Below, one piece after another: positions 32,690 through 42,061 of a stretch of DNA of 64,000 nt (position 1 is the stretch's first letter; each line of letters starts with the position of its first letter). The stretch is taken from assembly GCA_944380545.1 (NCBI GenBank), contig CALWHV010000007.1, positions 328,116 to 392,115 of the forward strand. Direction: 5' to 3'. The DNA is from an uncultured Eubacterium sp. (GTDB lineage Bacteria; Bacillota; Clostridia; Oscillospirales; Acutalibacteraceae). A program made the position numbers and the translations under genes. A model generated the notes under the pieces. That model did no database searches. It saw nothing but the letters and a program-made list of their open reading frames with translations, and had not been told where the DNA came from.

Positions 32690-33045
32690 AGGAAGGCGAA
32701 AACGGGCTGCGAGTCGCAGCCCGTTTTGGAGCGAGCAATCGCCAATATAACGCTTCTTAGCGGTCCGCAGGTTGCGGACCCTACGCGGTGTTTAATGAAA
32801 TAACATCGTTTTTCATTCGGCGGTTGCGAACTAAATGGTATGAGCACTCGGGGTCCCCGAAAAGCGCAAGCTTTTTGGGGAGAGGAGAAATTCATACTTG
32901 GAGTGAGCAATCGCCGATAGAACGCAGTTTAGGCGGGCTGCTGGTAGCAGCCCCTACGCGATGTTTAGTAAAACAACAAATTTTTCATCGGCGGTTGCGA
33001 ACAAAATGGTATGAATTTCGACGAAGCAGCCCGCTGAGAAGTGCC
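32690..33045. repeat. Composite dispersed repeat A, copy 3
   Basis: Upstream of the phosphoesterase gene and downstream of htrA, the only copy not between convergent genes. Includes a hairpin ACGGGCTGCG-agt-CGCAGCCCGT (32702-32724), GGTCCGCAGGTTGCGGACC, GGGGTCCCCGAAAAGCG, the GGCGGGCTGCTGGTAGCAGC palindrome and AATGGTATGAATTTCGACGA. The stretch 32480-32690 before it is AT-rich and shows no gene. Confidence 0.75.
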
Positions 33046-33058
33046 TGCTCGGCTGATT

Positions 33059-34612
33059 TTAATTCGTTGCCTCGCCCAGCACGCACTGCACTTCAAAGGT
33101 TTTGATGGAATTGTTTTCTATTCTTGCTATGGTGAGCGTAACGGTGTCGCCCGGCGAGCGCTCGGCAAGCGTGGAGGTTACGACATCCGTGCTGGTGAGC
33201 GTTTTGCCGTCTATCGCAACTATCATATCGTATTCGCGCACATCCTTGCCGGCAAGATCGGAATCCGCATTGACCTCGCGGATGACCATTGTGCCCTGCG
33301 CGTCCTCAAAGCCCTTTTCCTCAAGCGCGGAGAGAATTGCCGAGGCGTTTGAGAAATTGCCGATGGAATTATAGGTTACGCCTATCTGCGCCCTGCCCTC
33401 AACATAGCCGACCTTTATAAGGCTGTTTGCGGTGTTCACCGCCGTGTTGCTGGGCACGGCGAAGCCCATGCCCTCGTAATCCGTGTTCGCTATCTTGGAG
33501 GAATTGACTCCTATGACCTGGCCGCTCATATTAAAAAGCGCGCCGCCGCTGTTGCCGGGGTTGATGGCGGCGTCCGTCTGGATACATTCCTGGTCGTAGC
33601 CGATGTTTGAGGAAACGGGTCTGTCAACAGATGAGATATAGCCGCTTGTGACGCTGTTCATAAAATCAAGCCCGCCGGGGCAGCCGATAGCCACAACCTG
33701 CTCGCCCACAACGGCCGAGGAGGAATCGGCAAATTCAGCCACCTTAAGGCCGGTAGCCTCTATCCTGAGCACGCCTATATCGGTTTGATTATCAGCTCCC
33801 ACCATCTGGGCGTCGTATTCCTCGCCGTTATTGAGCGTTACCTTAAAGCTTGAGCCGTCGCTGATAACATGGGCGCAGGTCATAATATAGGTGTAGCCGC
33901 CTTCCTCAAGCATAATTATGCCAGAGCCCTCGCCCGAGAGCTGCGACTCGCCGGAGTCGGAGGAGGAGCCGCCGTAGCCATAAAAATAGCTGTAGGGCGA
34001 CGCCTGGGTGTAGACCGAAATGCCCACGCAGGAATCCATACAGTTTTGCGCGATTCCCGCAACGGTGTAGCTGCCGGAATCATCCTTTTCCGCCGCGCCG
34101 CCGTTGTTTTCCTGGATCTGCGCGCCCGAAGAGGAGGAGGGGTTCTCCTGCTGAGGCGCGGAAGAGGAGGAGCCGGTCACGGCGGCGATTATGCCTACTA
34201 CCGCAGCGATCACGCACACCGCGATAACAACGGCGATGATGATTGCGTGCTTGTTTTTCTTTTTGCCGCCCGTCGTGCCGGGCGCGGGGGACTGAGGCGC
34301 GCCGCCGTACTGAGCCGCCTGCGGGTTCTGCGAATAGGCGTACTGCTGATTTTGTGCGTAGCTCTGCTGATTTTGAGAATAGCTTTGCTGATTCTGCGCG
34401 CTGCTCTGCGGGCTTTGCGAATAGCTCTGAGCGCTCTGCGCACCGGTATTCTGACCCGCCGCGCCGTCTGCGCGCTTATACGCGTAATGATATGTTGTGC
34501 CGTTTTCAGGCTGCTGAGCTCCGGCGCCCTGCGCCGCGCCCGAAAAGCCTTCGCCGTCCGCCCGGCGCTGAGGCTCCTGCGGCTCATAGCCGCGATCTTT
34601 TTCGTTTTCCAT
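33059..34612 (-). CDS. HtrA/DegP-like membrane serine protease with PDZ domain
   Basis: A 517-residue protein. The first ~110 residues are a Gln/Ser/Tyr low-complexity cytoplasmic tail with SYSQNQQ and SYAQNQQ repeats, then one membrane helix (about residues 125-150), a trypsin-like domain with catalytic His in TCAHVISDG, Asp in NQTDIGVLRIE and Ser in NPGNSGGAL, and a C-terminal PDZ domain (from about residue 420). It would degrade or refold exported proteins at the outer face of the membrane. Its ATG overlaps the kinase stop by one base (TAATG), so it is translated from the same message as the two-component system that probably controls it. Confidence 0.93.
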   Translation of the reverse strand: MENEKDRGYEPQEPQRRADGEGFSGAAQGAGAQQPENGTTYHYAYKRADGAAGQNTGAQSAQSYSQSPQSSAQNQQSYSQNQQSYAQNQQYAYSQNPQAAQYGGAPQSPAPGTTGGKKKNKHAIIIAVVIAVCVIAAVVGIIAAVTGSSSSAPQQENPSSSSGAQIQENNGGAAEKDDSGSYTVAGIAQNCMDSCVGISVYTQASPYSYFYGYGGSSSDSGESQLSGEGSGIIMLEEGGYTYIMTCAHVISDGSSFKVTLNNGEEYDAQMVGADNQTDIGVLRIEATGLKVAEFADSSSAVVGEQVVAIGCPGGLDFMNSVTSGYISSVDRPVSSNIGYDQECIQTDAAINPGNSGGALFNMSGQVIGVNSSKIANTDYEGMGFAVPSNTAVNTANSLIKVGYVEGRAQIGVTYNSIGNFSNASAILSALEEKGFEDAQGTMVIREVNADSDLAGKDVREYDMIVAIDGKTLTSTDVVTSTLAERSPGDTVTLTIARIENNSIKTFEVQCVLGEATN

Positions 34613-36168
34613 TATCTCGTCTCCTTAATATATACGGGGCTGAACTGCTGCGGCAGGGTAAAGGAGAACTCCGCGGTGTCCTCGCTCTCGCTCACGGCGC
34701 GCACCCTGCCCCCGTGCATCTCAACCATCAGCTTCACAAGATAGAGACCGAGCCCCGCTCCGTTTGAATCAAGACTTCTGCTCTTGTCGGCCTTATAGAA
34801 TCTTTCAAACACGCGCGAAAGATCCTCCGCCTTTATGCCTGTGCCGCTGTTTTTTATCTTGAGCTCCACCTGGCCTGAGCTCTCGGTTAGGCGAACCTCT
34901 ATATACCCGCCGTTATTTGTGAATTTAACGGCGTTGTCTACAAGATTATATATGCACTGGTAAATCATATCCTGATCCGCCACAACATATACCGGCTTGA
35001 AATCCTCAAGCCCTCTTATATCTATGCTTTTGCTTTCTATTTTCTGCTCAAAGGTGAGCAGGATGTGTATCACCTGGTCGGCAATATCGTATCTTGAGGG
35101 CTTCATCTCAAGGTCGCCGCTCTCTATCTTGCTCATATTCAGCATTGAAACAACAAGGCGCGAGAGCCGCTTGACCTCTGCACTTACTATGCCCAGATAA
35201 TATTTTTCCTTTTCGGGCGGGATGGTGCCGTCCAAAATGCCGTCTATGAACCCGCCTATCGAGGTCATCGGCGTTTTCAGCTCGTGCGACACATTTGAAA
35301 CGAAGCTCCTGCGCGAGCCCTCAAGCTTGTTGAGCGCCTGCGCCATATCGTTGAACGCGCGGCCGAGGTCCGAAAGCTCGTCGCTGCCCTCTATCTTGAC
35401 GCGGTAAGAGAAATCGCCCGATGCAAACTGCTTTGCGGCGCGGCTCATCTGCTGAAGCGGAGAGAGCATTCGCTTTGTCAGGTAATAGACGCAGATGAAC
35501 GCGAACACAAGGCAAAACAGCGCAGATATGACGAACATTCGCAGCACTATCACGGATATGCTTTGGATGCCCGTGCCGGAAAGGGCAAAAACGGAGCCGA
35601 TTATATTGCCGTTTTCATAGATGGGCGCGGCGGCAACATAACATTCCGTGCCGCCGATAGTTGCCTTGCCCACAAGCTGCCCCTGCTGATACAGCGCGGA
35701 GAGCAGATTGCTGTTTATCGTTATCCCGCCGTGTGCCGAGCAGCTTTTGAAATACCCCAAAACGGGCGCCGTGCCCGCGCGGTCGCGGCAGAGAATAACG
35801 CTGCCGGCGGCGTCGCACACGAAAACATCCGCGTCTATAGAGCGCGAAACCGTTGCAAGCGTTTCGCAAAGCAGCTCCTTGCCGAGCGAATATCTGCCGT
35901 TCATATCCTCGGCGGAAAGCGTGCCCGCCGCCGTATCGGATATTGAGGAAACATTCTGCTGCAAAAGATCTGTTCTGATATTGACGGCATAGCGGTTTAC
36001 AAGCAGTATCAGCGCCGCGCCCAGCACGATGAGCACCGTTAGCAGTATTGCCGCAAATGTAAGGAAATATTTAGTGAACACATTCGGCCTTATATGCAGA
36101 AACGCGGCAAGCTTCAATATTCTGTTTTCTATTTTTTTACCTAAATCGGTAGAACGCTCCGCCGCCAT
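34612..36168 (-). CDS. HAMP-domain sensor histidine kinase
   Basis: A 518-residue kinase with two membrane spans (about residues 37-61 and 215-240) flanking a ~150-residue extracytoplasmic sensor, then a HAMP domain, a HisKA helix pair with phospho-acceptor His in SHELKTPMTSIGGF, and HATPase motifs N (DNAVKFTNN) and G2 (GAGLGLYLVK). It is followed by htrA and preceded, after 54 bases, by its response regulator, giving a CssRS-like arrangement for sensing envelope stress; that comparison is by layout only. An N-terminal tail precedes the first span. Confidence 0.93.
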   Translation of the reverse strand: MAAERSTDLGKKIENRILKLAAFLHIRPNVFTKYFLTFAAILLTVLIVLGAALILLVNRYAVNIRTDLLQQNVSSISDTAAGTLSAEDMNGRYSLGKELLCETLATVSRSIDADVFVCDAAGSVILCRDRAGTAPVLGYFKSCSAHGGITINSNLLSALYQQGQLVGKATIGGTECYVAAAPIYENGNIIGSVFALSGTGIQSISVIVLRMFVISALFCLVFAFICVYYLTKRMLSPLQQMSRAAKQFASGDFSYRVKIEGSDELSDLGRAFNDMAQALNKLEGSRRSFVSNVSHELKTPMTSIGGFIDGILDGTIPPEKEKYYLGIVSAEVKRLSRLVVSMLNMSKIESGDLEMKPSRYDIADQVIHILLTFEQKIESKSIDIRGLEDFKPVYVVADQDMIYQCIYNLVDNAVKFTNNGGYIEVRLTESSGQVELKIKNSGTGIKAEDLSRVFERFYKADKSRSLDSNGAGLGLYLVKLMVEMHGGRVRAVSESEDTAEFSFTLPQQFSPVYIKETR

Positions 36169-36222
36169 AACGCACCGCCCCGCGGCAGCCGGGCCGCCGC
36201 GCCTTATCTTATTTATTTGCCG

Positions 36223-36918
36223 TTATTCGTTTGTTTTGAATTTGTAGCCCACGCCCCAAACCGTTTGGATGGACCATTTATCGGAAACGCCCTCAAGCTT
36301 TTCGCGCAGCCTTTTTATATGTACATCAACCGTGCGCGACTCGCCGGGGTAATCAAAGCCCCAAACCTCGTCAAGAAGCTGATCTCTTGTGAAGGCGATG
36401 TTCGGGTTTGACGCAAAGAAATAGATAAGCTCCAGCTCCTTGGGCGGCGTGTCTATCACCTTGCCGTTCACCTTCAGCTCGTAGTTTTGGATATTTATCT
36501 CAAGCTTGTCGTATTTAACTATCTTTTTTGCTGCCGCAGAATCCTGCGAATCGCCCCTTGTGCGGCGCAGCACCGCCTTTATCCTTGCCATAACCTCTTT
36601 TGAATCAAAGGGCTTTGTAACATAATCGTCCGCCCCAAGCTCAAGCCCAAGCACCTTATCAAAGGTCTCGCCCTTTGCCGTGAGCATTATTATGGGCACT
36701 GAGGAGGTTTTTCTTATCTCTCGGCAGACCTGCCAGCCGTCCTTTTTGGGCAGCATTATATCGAGCAGCACCAGATCCGGCGATTTATCCTGAAACATCT
36801 CTACCGCGGCCTTTCCGTCGTTTGCCACATAGGCGGTGTAGCCGTCGCTTTCAAGATAAAGCTTAAGCAGCTCGCAGATATTCTGATCATCGTCTACAAC
36901 AAGAACCTTATCGCTCAT
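36223..36918 (-). CDS. OmpR-family response regulator
   Basis: A 231-residue regulator. The receiver domain has the acidic pair in VVDDDQN, the phospho-accepting Asp in LLDIMLPKKDGW, Thr in MLTAKGE and Lys in DDYVTKPF; the C-terminal winged helix ends with VDVHIKRLREKLE and a VWGVGYKF tail, the classical OmpR pattern. It heads the operon with the kinase and HtrA genes and likely activates it. ATG at 36918 has AAGGAG upstream. Confidence 0.95.
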   Translation of the reverse strand: MSDKVLVVDDDQNICELLKLYLESDGYTAYVANDGKAAVEMFQDKSPDLVLLDIMLPKKDGWQVCREIRKTSSVPIIMLTAKGETFDKVLGLELGADDYVTKPFDSKEVMARIKAVLRRTRGDSQDSAAAKKIVKYDKLEINIQNYELKVNGKVIDTPPKELELIYFFASNPNIAFTRDQLLDEVWGFDYPGESRTVDVHIKRLREKLEGVSDKWSIQTVWGVGYKFKTNE

Positions 36919-36991
36919 ATGAAAACTCCTTTCATCGCGCTTTCGATTTGATTTGAGTATAGCATTGATTTTTGATGATAGTTTTATTATG

Positions 36992-37024
36992 AAATTAACA
37001 TTTGGTGAAATTTGTTAATTTTTT
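36992..37024. terminator. AT-rich hairpin between DUF815 gene and response regulator
   Basis: AAATTAACA pairs with TGTTAATTT, with T-rich flanks on both strands; weak stem, may stop the upstream minus-strand DUF815 transcript. Confidence 0.4.
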
Positions 37025-37025
37025 A

Positions 37026-38258
37026 TTACCATTCCTTGCCGCGCTTTTCGGCGCTTTCAACAAAATCTATAAACTGCCTTGCACAGCGTGGAGAGCGCCC
37101 GCCCCTGCGCGTTGCCCAGCGCTCCGCCGCGGCGCACAGCCTGTCCTCGTCCACATCAAGCCCTCTGTCCGCCGCAATTTTGACAACTATGTCAAGATAG
37201 CCTTTTTTATCGGGATTCACAAATGTTATCGAAAGCCCGAAGCGGTCCGAAAGGCTGAGCTGCTCCTGCATTATATCGTTTCTGTTTATATCGTTTTCAC
37301 GGTCGGAAAAGCTCTCTTTAATGAGGTGGCGCCTGTTTGAGGTGGCGTATATAAGCGTGTTGTGCCTGCTGCCGGAAAGGCTGCCCTCCAGCGCCGCCTT
37401 CAGCTCGCCGAACGAATCATCGTGCGAATCAAAGCACAGATCGTCTATGAAGATTATAAATTTCATCGGGCTTTCGGCAAGCTCCTCGCGTATCACGGTA
37501 AGATCCGGTATATCGCTTTTTGAAATCTCTATCATACGAAGCCCCTGCTCGGCGTAGGCGTTGAGCACGGCGTGCACGGTGGAGCTTTTGCCCGTGCCGC
37601 GGTCGCCGTAAAGCAGCACATTGTTTGCCGGATAGCCGTTTATGAAGCTCTCCGTATTGTCTATCACCTTTCGACGCTGCTCCTCGTAGTTCTTAAGGTC
37701 GGCAAGGAGTATCGGGTCCGTGCCGGCTATCGGGCACAGCGCGTGATTGCGCCAGGCAAAGGCGTTGTATTTTGAAAACATACCGTAGCCGTTTTTCCTG
37801 TGATATTCGGCAAGCTCCCCTATCTGCTGCGCCCAGCCGGTTTTGAGCGGCGCGGCGGGAGAGCCCGTCTCCCACGCGGGCAGGGTGCACAGCACGCGGC
37901 GTATATCCGCATCCTCAACGGAATCGCAGATGTCCTGCGGCGTAACGGAGGCGACCGCCTCCAGCTTTTCAAGGTCGCTCTGCACGCCGCGCACAACCGC
38001 CTGCGGCAGCTCGCCCGCCCTGCCTGCGGCGGCGGCCTTGGTAAAGGCGTTGTCGTCCGTAAGTATCAGCCTTGAAAGATATTCGCGAAACGAGCGGTGG
38101 CGCGTTACGGCGCGGAAAAATTCGCCGTGCATCTCCAGCACCTTTTCGCTGCCGACGCTTTGCAGCAGCCGCAGCAGGCACTGCACCACCTCGTCCTTTT
38201 TAAGGTCGTAAACGCACAGCGCCTCTATGTAAAATCTCAATTTCTGTGCCTTGTTCAT
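37026..38258 (-). CDS. DUF815 ATP-binding protein (AAA-type)
   Basis: A 410-residue P-loop ATPase of the DUF815 family. Walker A is GDRGTGKSSTVHAV near residue 220, Walker B is FIIFIDDLCFDS near residue 270, and the C-terminal part has ATSNRRHLIKESF with an arginine-finger-like region and a lid ending in ARQFIDFVE. The N-terminal ~200 residues are helical with no recognised domain. DUF815 proteins are widespread AAA-like ATPases of unknown substrate. The gene is divergent from ilvC. Confidence 0.85.
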   Translation of the reverse strand: MNKAQKLRFYIEALCVYDLKKDEVVQCLLRLLQSVGSEKVLEMHGEFFRAVTRHRSFREYLSRLILTDDNAFTKAAAAGRAGELPQAVVRGVQSDLEKLEAVASVTPQDICDSVEDADIRRVLCTLPAWETGSPAAPLKTGWAQQIGELAEYHRKNGYGMFSKYNAFAWRNHALCPIAGTDPILLADLKNYEEQRRKVIDNTESFINGYPANNVLLYGDRGTGKSSTVHAVLNAYAEQGLRMIEISKSDIPDLTVIREELAESPMKFIIFIDDLCFDSHDDSFGELKAALEGSLSGSRHNTLIYATSNRRHLIKESFSDRENDINRNDIMQEQLSLSDRFGLSITFVNPDKKGYLDIVVKIAADRGLDVDEDRLCAAAERWATRRGGRSPRCARQFIDFVESAEKRGKEW

Positions 38259-38399
38259 CTTGCTGTTTCTCCTTTGCGGCGGCTTTAAAATTCGCCGGCG
38301 GAATTTTTGGAATGATACGCTTAAAATAATGAATAATTATTTACTGTTATATTACTACTTTTTTGTTTACTTTACAAGTAATTACAGCCAAAAAAAGCC

Positions 38400-38428
38400 T
38401 TGACGAATGTTTTGAACGGGACTATAAT
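38400..38428 (+). promoter_or_regulatory. ilvC promoter
   Basis: TTGACG (38400-38405) and TATAAT (38423-38428), 17-base spacer. The leader contains a perfect small hairpin CAGGC-gaat-GCCTG (38441-38454); no T-box or leucine-type attenuator peptide is seen. Confidence 0.75.
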
Positions 38429-38465
38429 AAATAGCATCAACAGGCGAATGCCTGCATATTTATAA

Positions 38466-39509
<1,044 letters not shown>

Positions 39510-39540
39510 TCAGCCTGTTACATATTTGATATGCTGCTTA

Positions 39541-39569
39541 CGGCGCCGCAAACCGCGGCGCCGTTTTTT
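39541..39569 (+). terminator. ilvC terminator
   Basis: CGGCGCCGC (39541-39549) pairs with GCGGCGCCG (39555-39563), followed by TTTTTT. Confidence 0.9.
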
Positions 39570-39576
39570 CTGCTTA

Positions 39577-39660
39577 GGCGGGCAAAGCGCAAGATCTAAC
39601 AGCCCCTACGCGGCGTTTGGTGAAACAACACCATTTTTATTCGGCGGTTGCGAACAAAAA
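39577..39660. repeat. Composite dispersed repeat A, copy 4 (short)
   Basis: Between convergent ilvC and ilvE. Only the tail part is retained: GCCCCTACGCGGCGTTTGG, the AAACAACA block and TCGGCGGTTGCGAAC. Confidence 0.7.
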
Positions 39661-39686
39661 ACGGCTCCCCGCACGGAGAGCCGTCT
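39654..39686 (-). terminator. ilvE terminator
   Basis: ACGGCTC (39661-39667) pairs with GAGCCGT (39678-39684); on the minus strand a run of six T follows. Confidence 0.8.
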
Positions 39687-39715
39687 TGATGCTTTTATAT
39701 CGTTTTTCGGGCGGG

Positions 39716-40747
39716 TCAATCCACCTTTATCTCGTGCACCCAGCCCTGCGGGCCCTCGATGGTGCCCATCTGGATGCCGGTGAGCGTGTCGTAAAGCTTT
39801 TGGATGACGGGGCCCATTTTTTCCATACCGCTGGGCAGGCAGATCTCCTTGCCGTGGTCTACGATCTTGCCGACGGGGCTTACTACCGCCGCCGTGCCGC
39901 AGAGGCCGCATTCCGCAAAATCCTTTACCTCGCTGAACAAAACGGGGCGGTGCTCCACCTTCATTCCGAGCATATGCTCCGCAACATAGCAAAGCGAGCG
40001 CCTTGTGATGCTGGGCAGGATGGAATCCGACTTGGGCGTAACAACGGTGCCGTCCTTCGTTACGAACAGGAAGTTTGCGCCGCCGGTCTCCTCAACATAG
40101 GTTCTGCTTGCGGGGTCAAGATACATATTCTCGTCATAGCCCTGCTTATGCGCGTCAACAATGGCGTGAAGGCTCATAGCGTAGTTGAGGCCGGCCTTGA
40201 TATGGCCGGTGCCGTGGGGCGCGGCTCTGTCAAAATCCGAAACGCGGATGGTGATGGGCTTTGCGCCGCCCTTGAAATAAGGGCCGACGGGCGTGCAGAA
40301 CACCCTGAACTGATATTCGTCGGCGGGCTTTACGCCGATAACGGCGTTTGAGCCGAACATATACGGGCGTATGTAAAGCGTTGCGCCGGAGCCGTAGGGC
40401 GGGACCCAGGCGGCGTTGGCGGCAACCGTTTTTTCAATCGCCTCAACGAATTTATCCACCGGATAAACAGGCATCTCAAGCCTTTCGGCGGAATCCTTCA
40501 TCCTTTGGGCGTTCATATCCGGACGGAAGCAGACTATTCTGCCGTCCTCGGTTGTGTACGCCTTGAGCCCTTCAAAAACGGACTGCGAATACTGAAGCAC
40601 GCCCGCGCACTCGCTTATGGTTACATTGGGGTCGGAAATAAGGGCGCCCTCGCTCCATTCGCCGTCTTTATAATTTGAAACGAATCTGGCGTCCGTAGGG
40701 ATATATCCGAAGCCGAGATTGGACCAGTCAAGATTTTTCTTTTCCAT
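39716..40747 (-). CDS. ilvE: Branched-chain amino acid aminotransferase
   Basis: A 343-residue class IV aminotransferase of the larger bacterial/eukaryote-like BCAT type. Motifs: FEGLKAYTTEDGRIVCFRP near residue 60-75, YIRPYMFGS, PLP-lysine region HIKAGLNYA and the C-terminal CGTAAVVSPVG, typical for the phosphate-binding loop. Start at 40747 is the first residue of the family-like N terminus; the ribosome site is weak, and an ATG 22 codons upstream has no better support and would begin at the promoter. Confidence 0.93.
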   Translation of the reverse strand: MEKKNLDWSNLGFGYIPTDARFVSNYKDGEWSEGALISDPNVTISECAGVLQYSQSVFEGLKAYTTEDGRIVCFRPDMNAQRMKDSAERLEMPVYPVDKFVEAIEKTVAANAAWVPPYGSGATLYIRPYMFGSNAVIGVKPADEYQFRVFCTPVGPYFKGGAKPITIRVSDFDRAAPHGTGHIKAGLNYAMSLHAIVDAHKQGYDENMYLDPASRTYVEETGGANFLFVTKDGTVVTPKSDSILPSITRRSLCYVAEHMLGMKVEHRPVLFSEVKDFAECGLCGTAAVVSPVGKIVDHGKEICLPSGMEKMGPVIQKLYDTLTGIQMGTIEGPQGWVHEIKVD

Positions 40748-40781
40748 AAAAAAGACTTCTTTCTTTGATTTATTTGTAATA

Positions 40782-40810
40782 ATTTTACTACCATTGTTTT
40801 GAGTTGTCAA
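40782..40810 (-). promoter_or_regulatory. ilvE promoter
   Basis: On the minus strand TTGACA (40805-40810) and TAAAAT (40782-40787), 17-base spacer. It starts only 11 bases from the divergent fprA promoter. Confidence 0.7.
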
Positions 40811-40821
40811 CAAAAAAACAG

Positions 40822-40850
40822 TTGAGATTTCGGGCGGGTTATATTATTAT
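40822..40850 (+). promoter_or_regulatory. fprA promoter
   Basis: TTGAGA (40822-40827) and TATTAT (40845-40850), 17-base spacer. Confidence 0.65.
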
Positions 40851-40903
40851 ATATGTGAAATTTTAAAGAGGCTGATATATGCCGAGCTTACGGAGGAATA
40901 AAT

Positions 40904-42061
40904 ATGAAGGAATTTTCAAAAAGCGTTAAATACATTGGCGTAAACGACAGAGAGCTTGACCTTTTTGAGGGGCAGTACATAATCCCGAACGGGGTTTCCT
41001 ACAACTCCTATCTTATACTTGACGAAAAGATTGCCGTGATGGACACGGTTGACGCCGGAAAAACGGACGAATGGTTTGAAAATCTTGAGCGCGAGCTGGG
41101 AGGCAGAACGCCGGATTACCTTATAATATCCCACCTTGAGCCCGACCACGCCGCAAACATAAAGAATTTCACGGAAAAATACCCCGCCGCCGCTCTTGTT
41201 GCAAGCGCAAAGGCGATTCAGATGCTGCCGCAGTTTTTTGACATTGACGAATCGGTTGAAAAAATCGCCGTCAAGGAGGGCGACACGCTTTCCCTCGGCT
41301 CGCACGAGCTGAGCTTCATAATGGCGCCGATGGTGCACTGGCCGGAGGTTATGGTTGAATACGAAAAGAGCGAAAAGATACTCTTCTCCGCCGACGGCTT
41401 CGGAAAATTCGGCGCGCTTGACGCGGACGAGGACTGGGCGTGCGAGGCAAGGAGATACTATTTCAACATAGTGGGCAAATACGGCGCGCCCGTGCAGGCG
41501 CTGCTAAAAAAGGCCGCGGCGCTTGAGATAAACACGATATGCCCGCTGCACGGCCCCGTGCTTACGGAAAATCTCGGCTACTATATTGATCTTTACGACA
41601 CCTGGAGCAGCTACCGCCCCGAAAAGGAGGGCGTTTTCATAGCCTGCGCCAGCATCTACGGCAACACGAAAAAGGCCGCGCTCAGGCTAAAGGAGCTGCT
41701 GGAGGCAAAGGGCGTTAAAACGGCCTTTTCCGATATCACGAGAGATGATATTGCCGAGGCGGTTGAGGATGCGTTCAAATACTCCGCCACCGTGCTTGCC
41801 GCTTCAAGCTATGACGGCGGCGTTTTCCCGCCGATGGAGGCGCTTTTGTGCCATCTTAAATCAAAGGCGTTTCAAAACAGAAGGATAGGCATTATCGAAA
41901 ACGGCTCCTGGGCGCCCTGCGCGGCGCGCGCAATGAAGGGCGCGCTTGAGGGGATGAAAAACATAGATCTCTGCGAAAGCACCGTTACGATAAAATCCGC
42001 CTTTAAGCAGAGCGATATGCCCGCGCTTGAGGCGCTTGCCGCCGAGCTTTGCGGTGAATAA
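40904..42061 (+). CDS. fprA: FprA-type A-type flavodiiron protein
   Basis: A 385-residue flavodiiron protein that reduces O2 and/or NO in anaerobes. The metallo-beta-lactamase-like half carries the diiron ligands HLEPDH (about residues 79-84), MVHWPEV (His147), the Asp in SADGFGKFG and PLHGP, and the C-terminal half is a flavodoxin with the FMN loop ASIYGNTKK near residue 247. The His ligand set is complete as far as can be read. Its presence signals a strict or moderate anaerobe needing oxygen defence. GGAGG lies just upstream of the ATG at 40904. Confidence 0.96.
   Translation: MKEFSKSVKYIGVNDRELDLFEGQYIIPNGVSYNSYLILDEKIAVMDTVDAGKTDEWFENLERELGGRTPDYLIISHLEPDHAANIKNFTEKYPAAALVASAKAIQMLPQFFDIDESVEKIAVKEGDTLSLGSHELSFIMAPMVHWPEVMVEYEKSEKILFSADGFGKFGALDADEDWACEARRYYFNIVGKYGAPVQALLKKAAALEINTICPLHGPVLTENLGYYIDLYDTWSSYRPEKEGVFIACASIYGNTKKAALRLKELLEAKGVKTAFSDITRDDIAEAVEDAFKYSATVLAASSYDGGVFPPMEALLCHLKSKAFQNRRIGIIENGSWAPCAARAMKGALEGMKNIDLCESTVTIKSAFKQSDMPALEALAAELCGE

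Noticed and set aside
33040..33060. Match to the tRNA-insert signature (reverse complement GCCTGCTCGGC) next to repeat A copy 3
   Set aside because: Only about 11 bases match and no hairpins or tRNA pieces surround it; likely chance.
20040..33100. Short ORFs inside repeat A copies (phrases such as DSSPYTGEP)
   Set aside because: They come from repeat DNA that is also present in other frames and orientations; no ribosome site and no conserved start.
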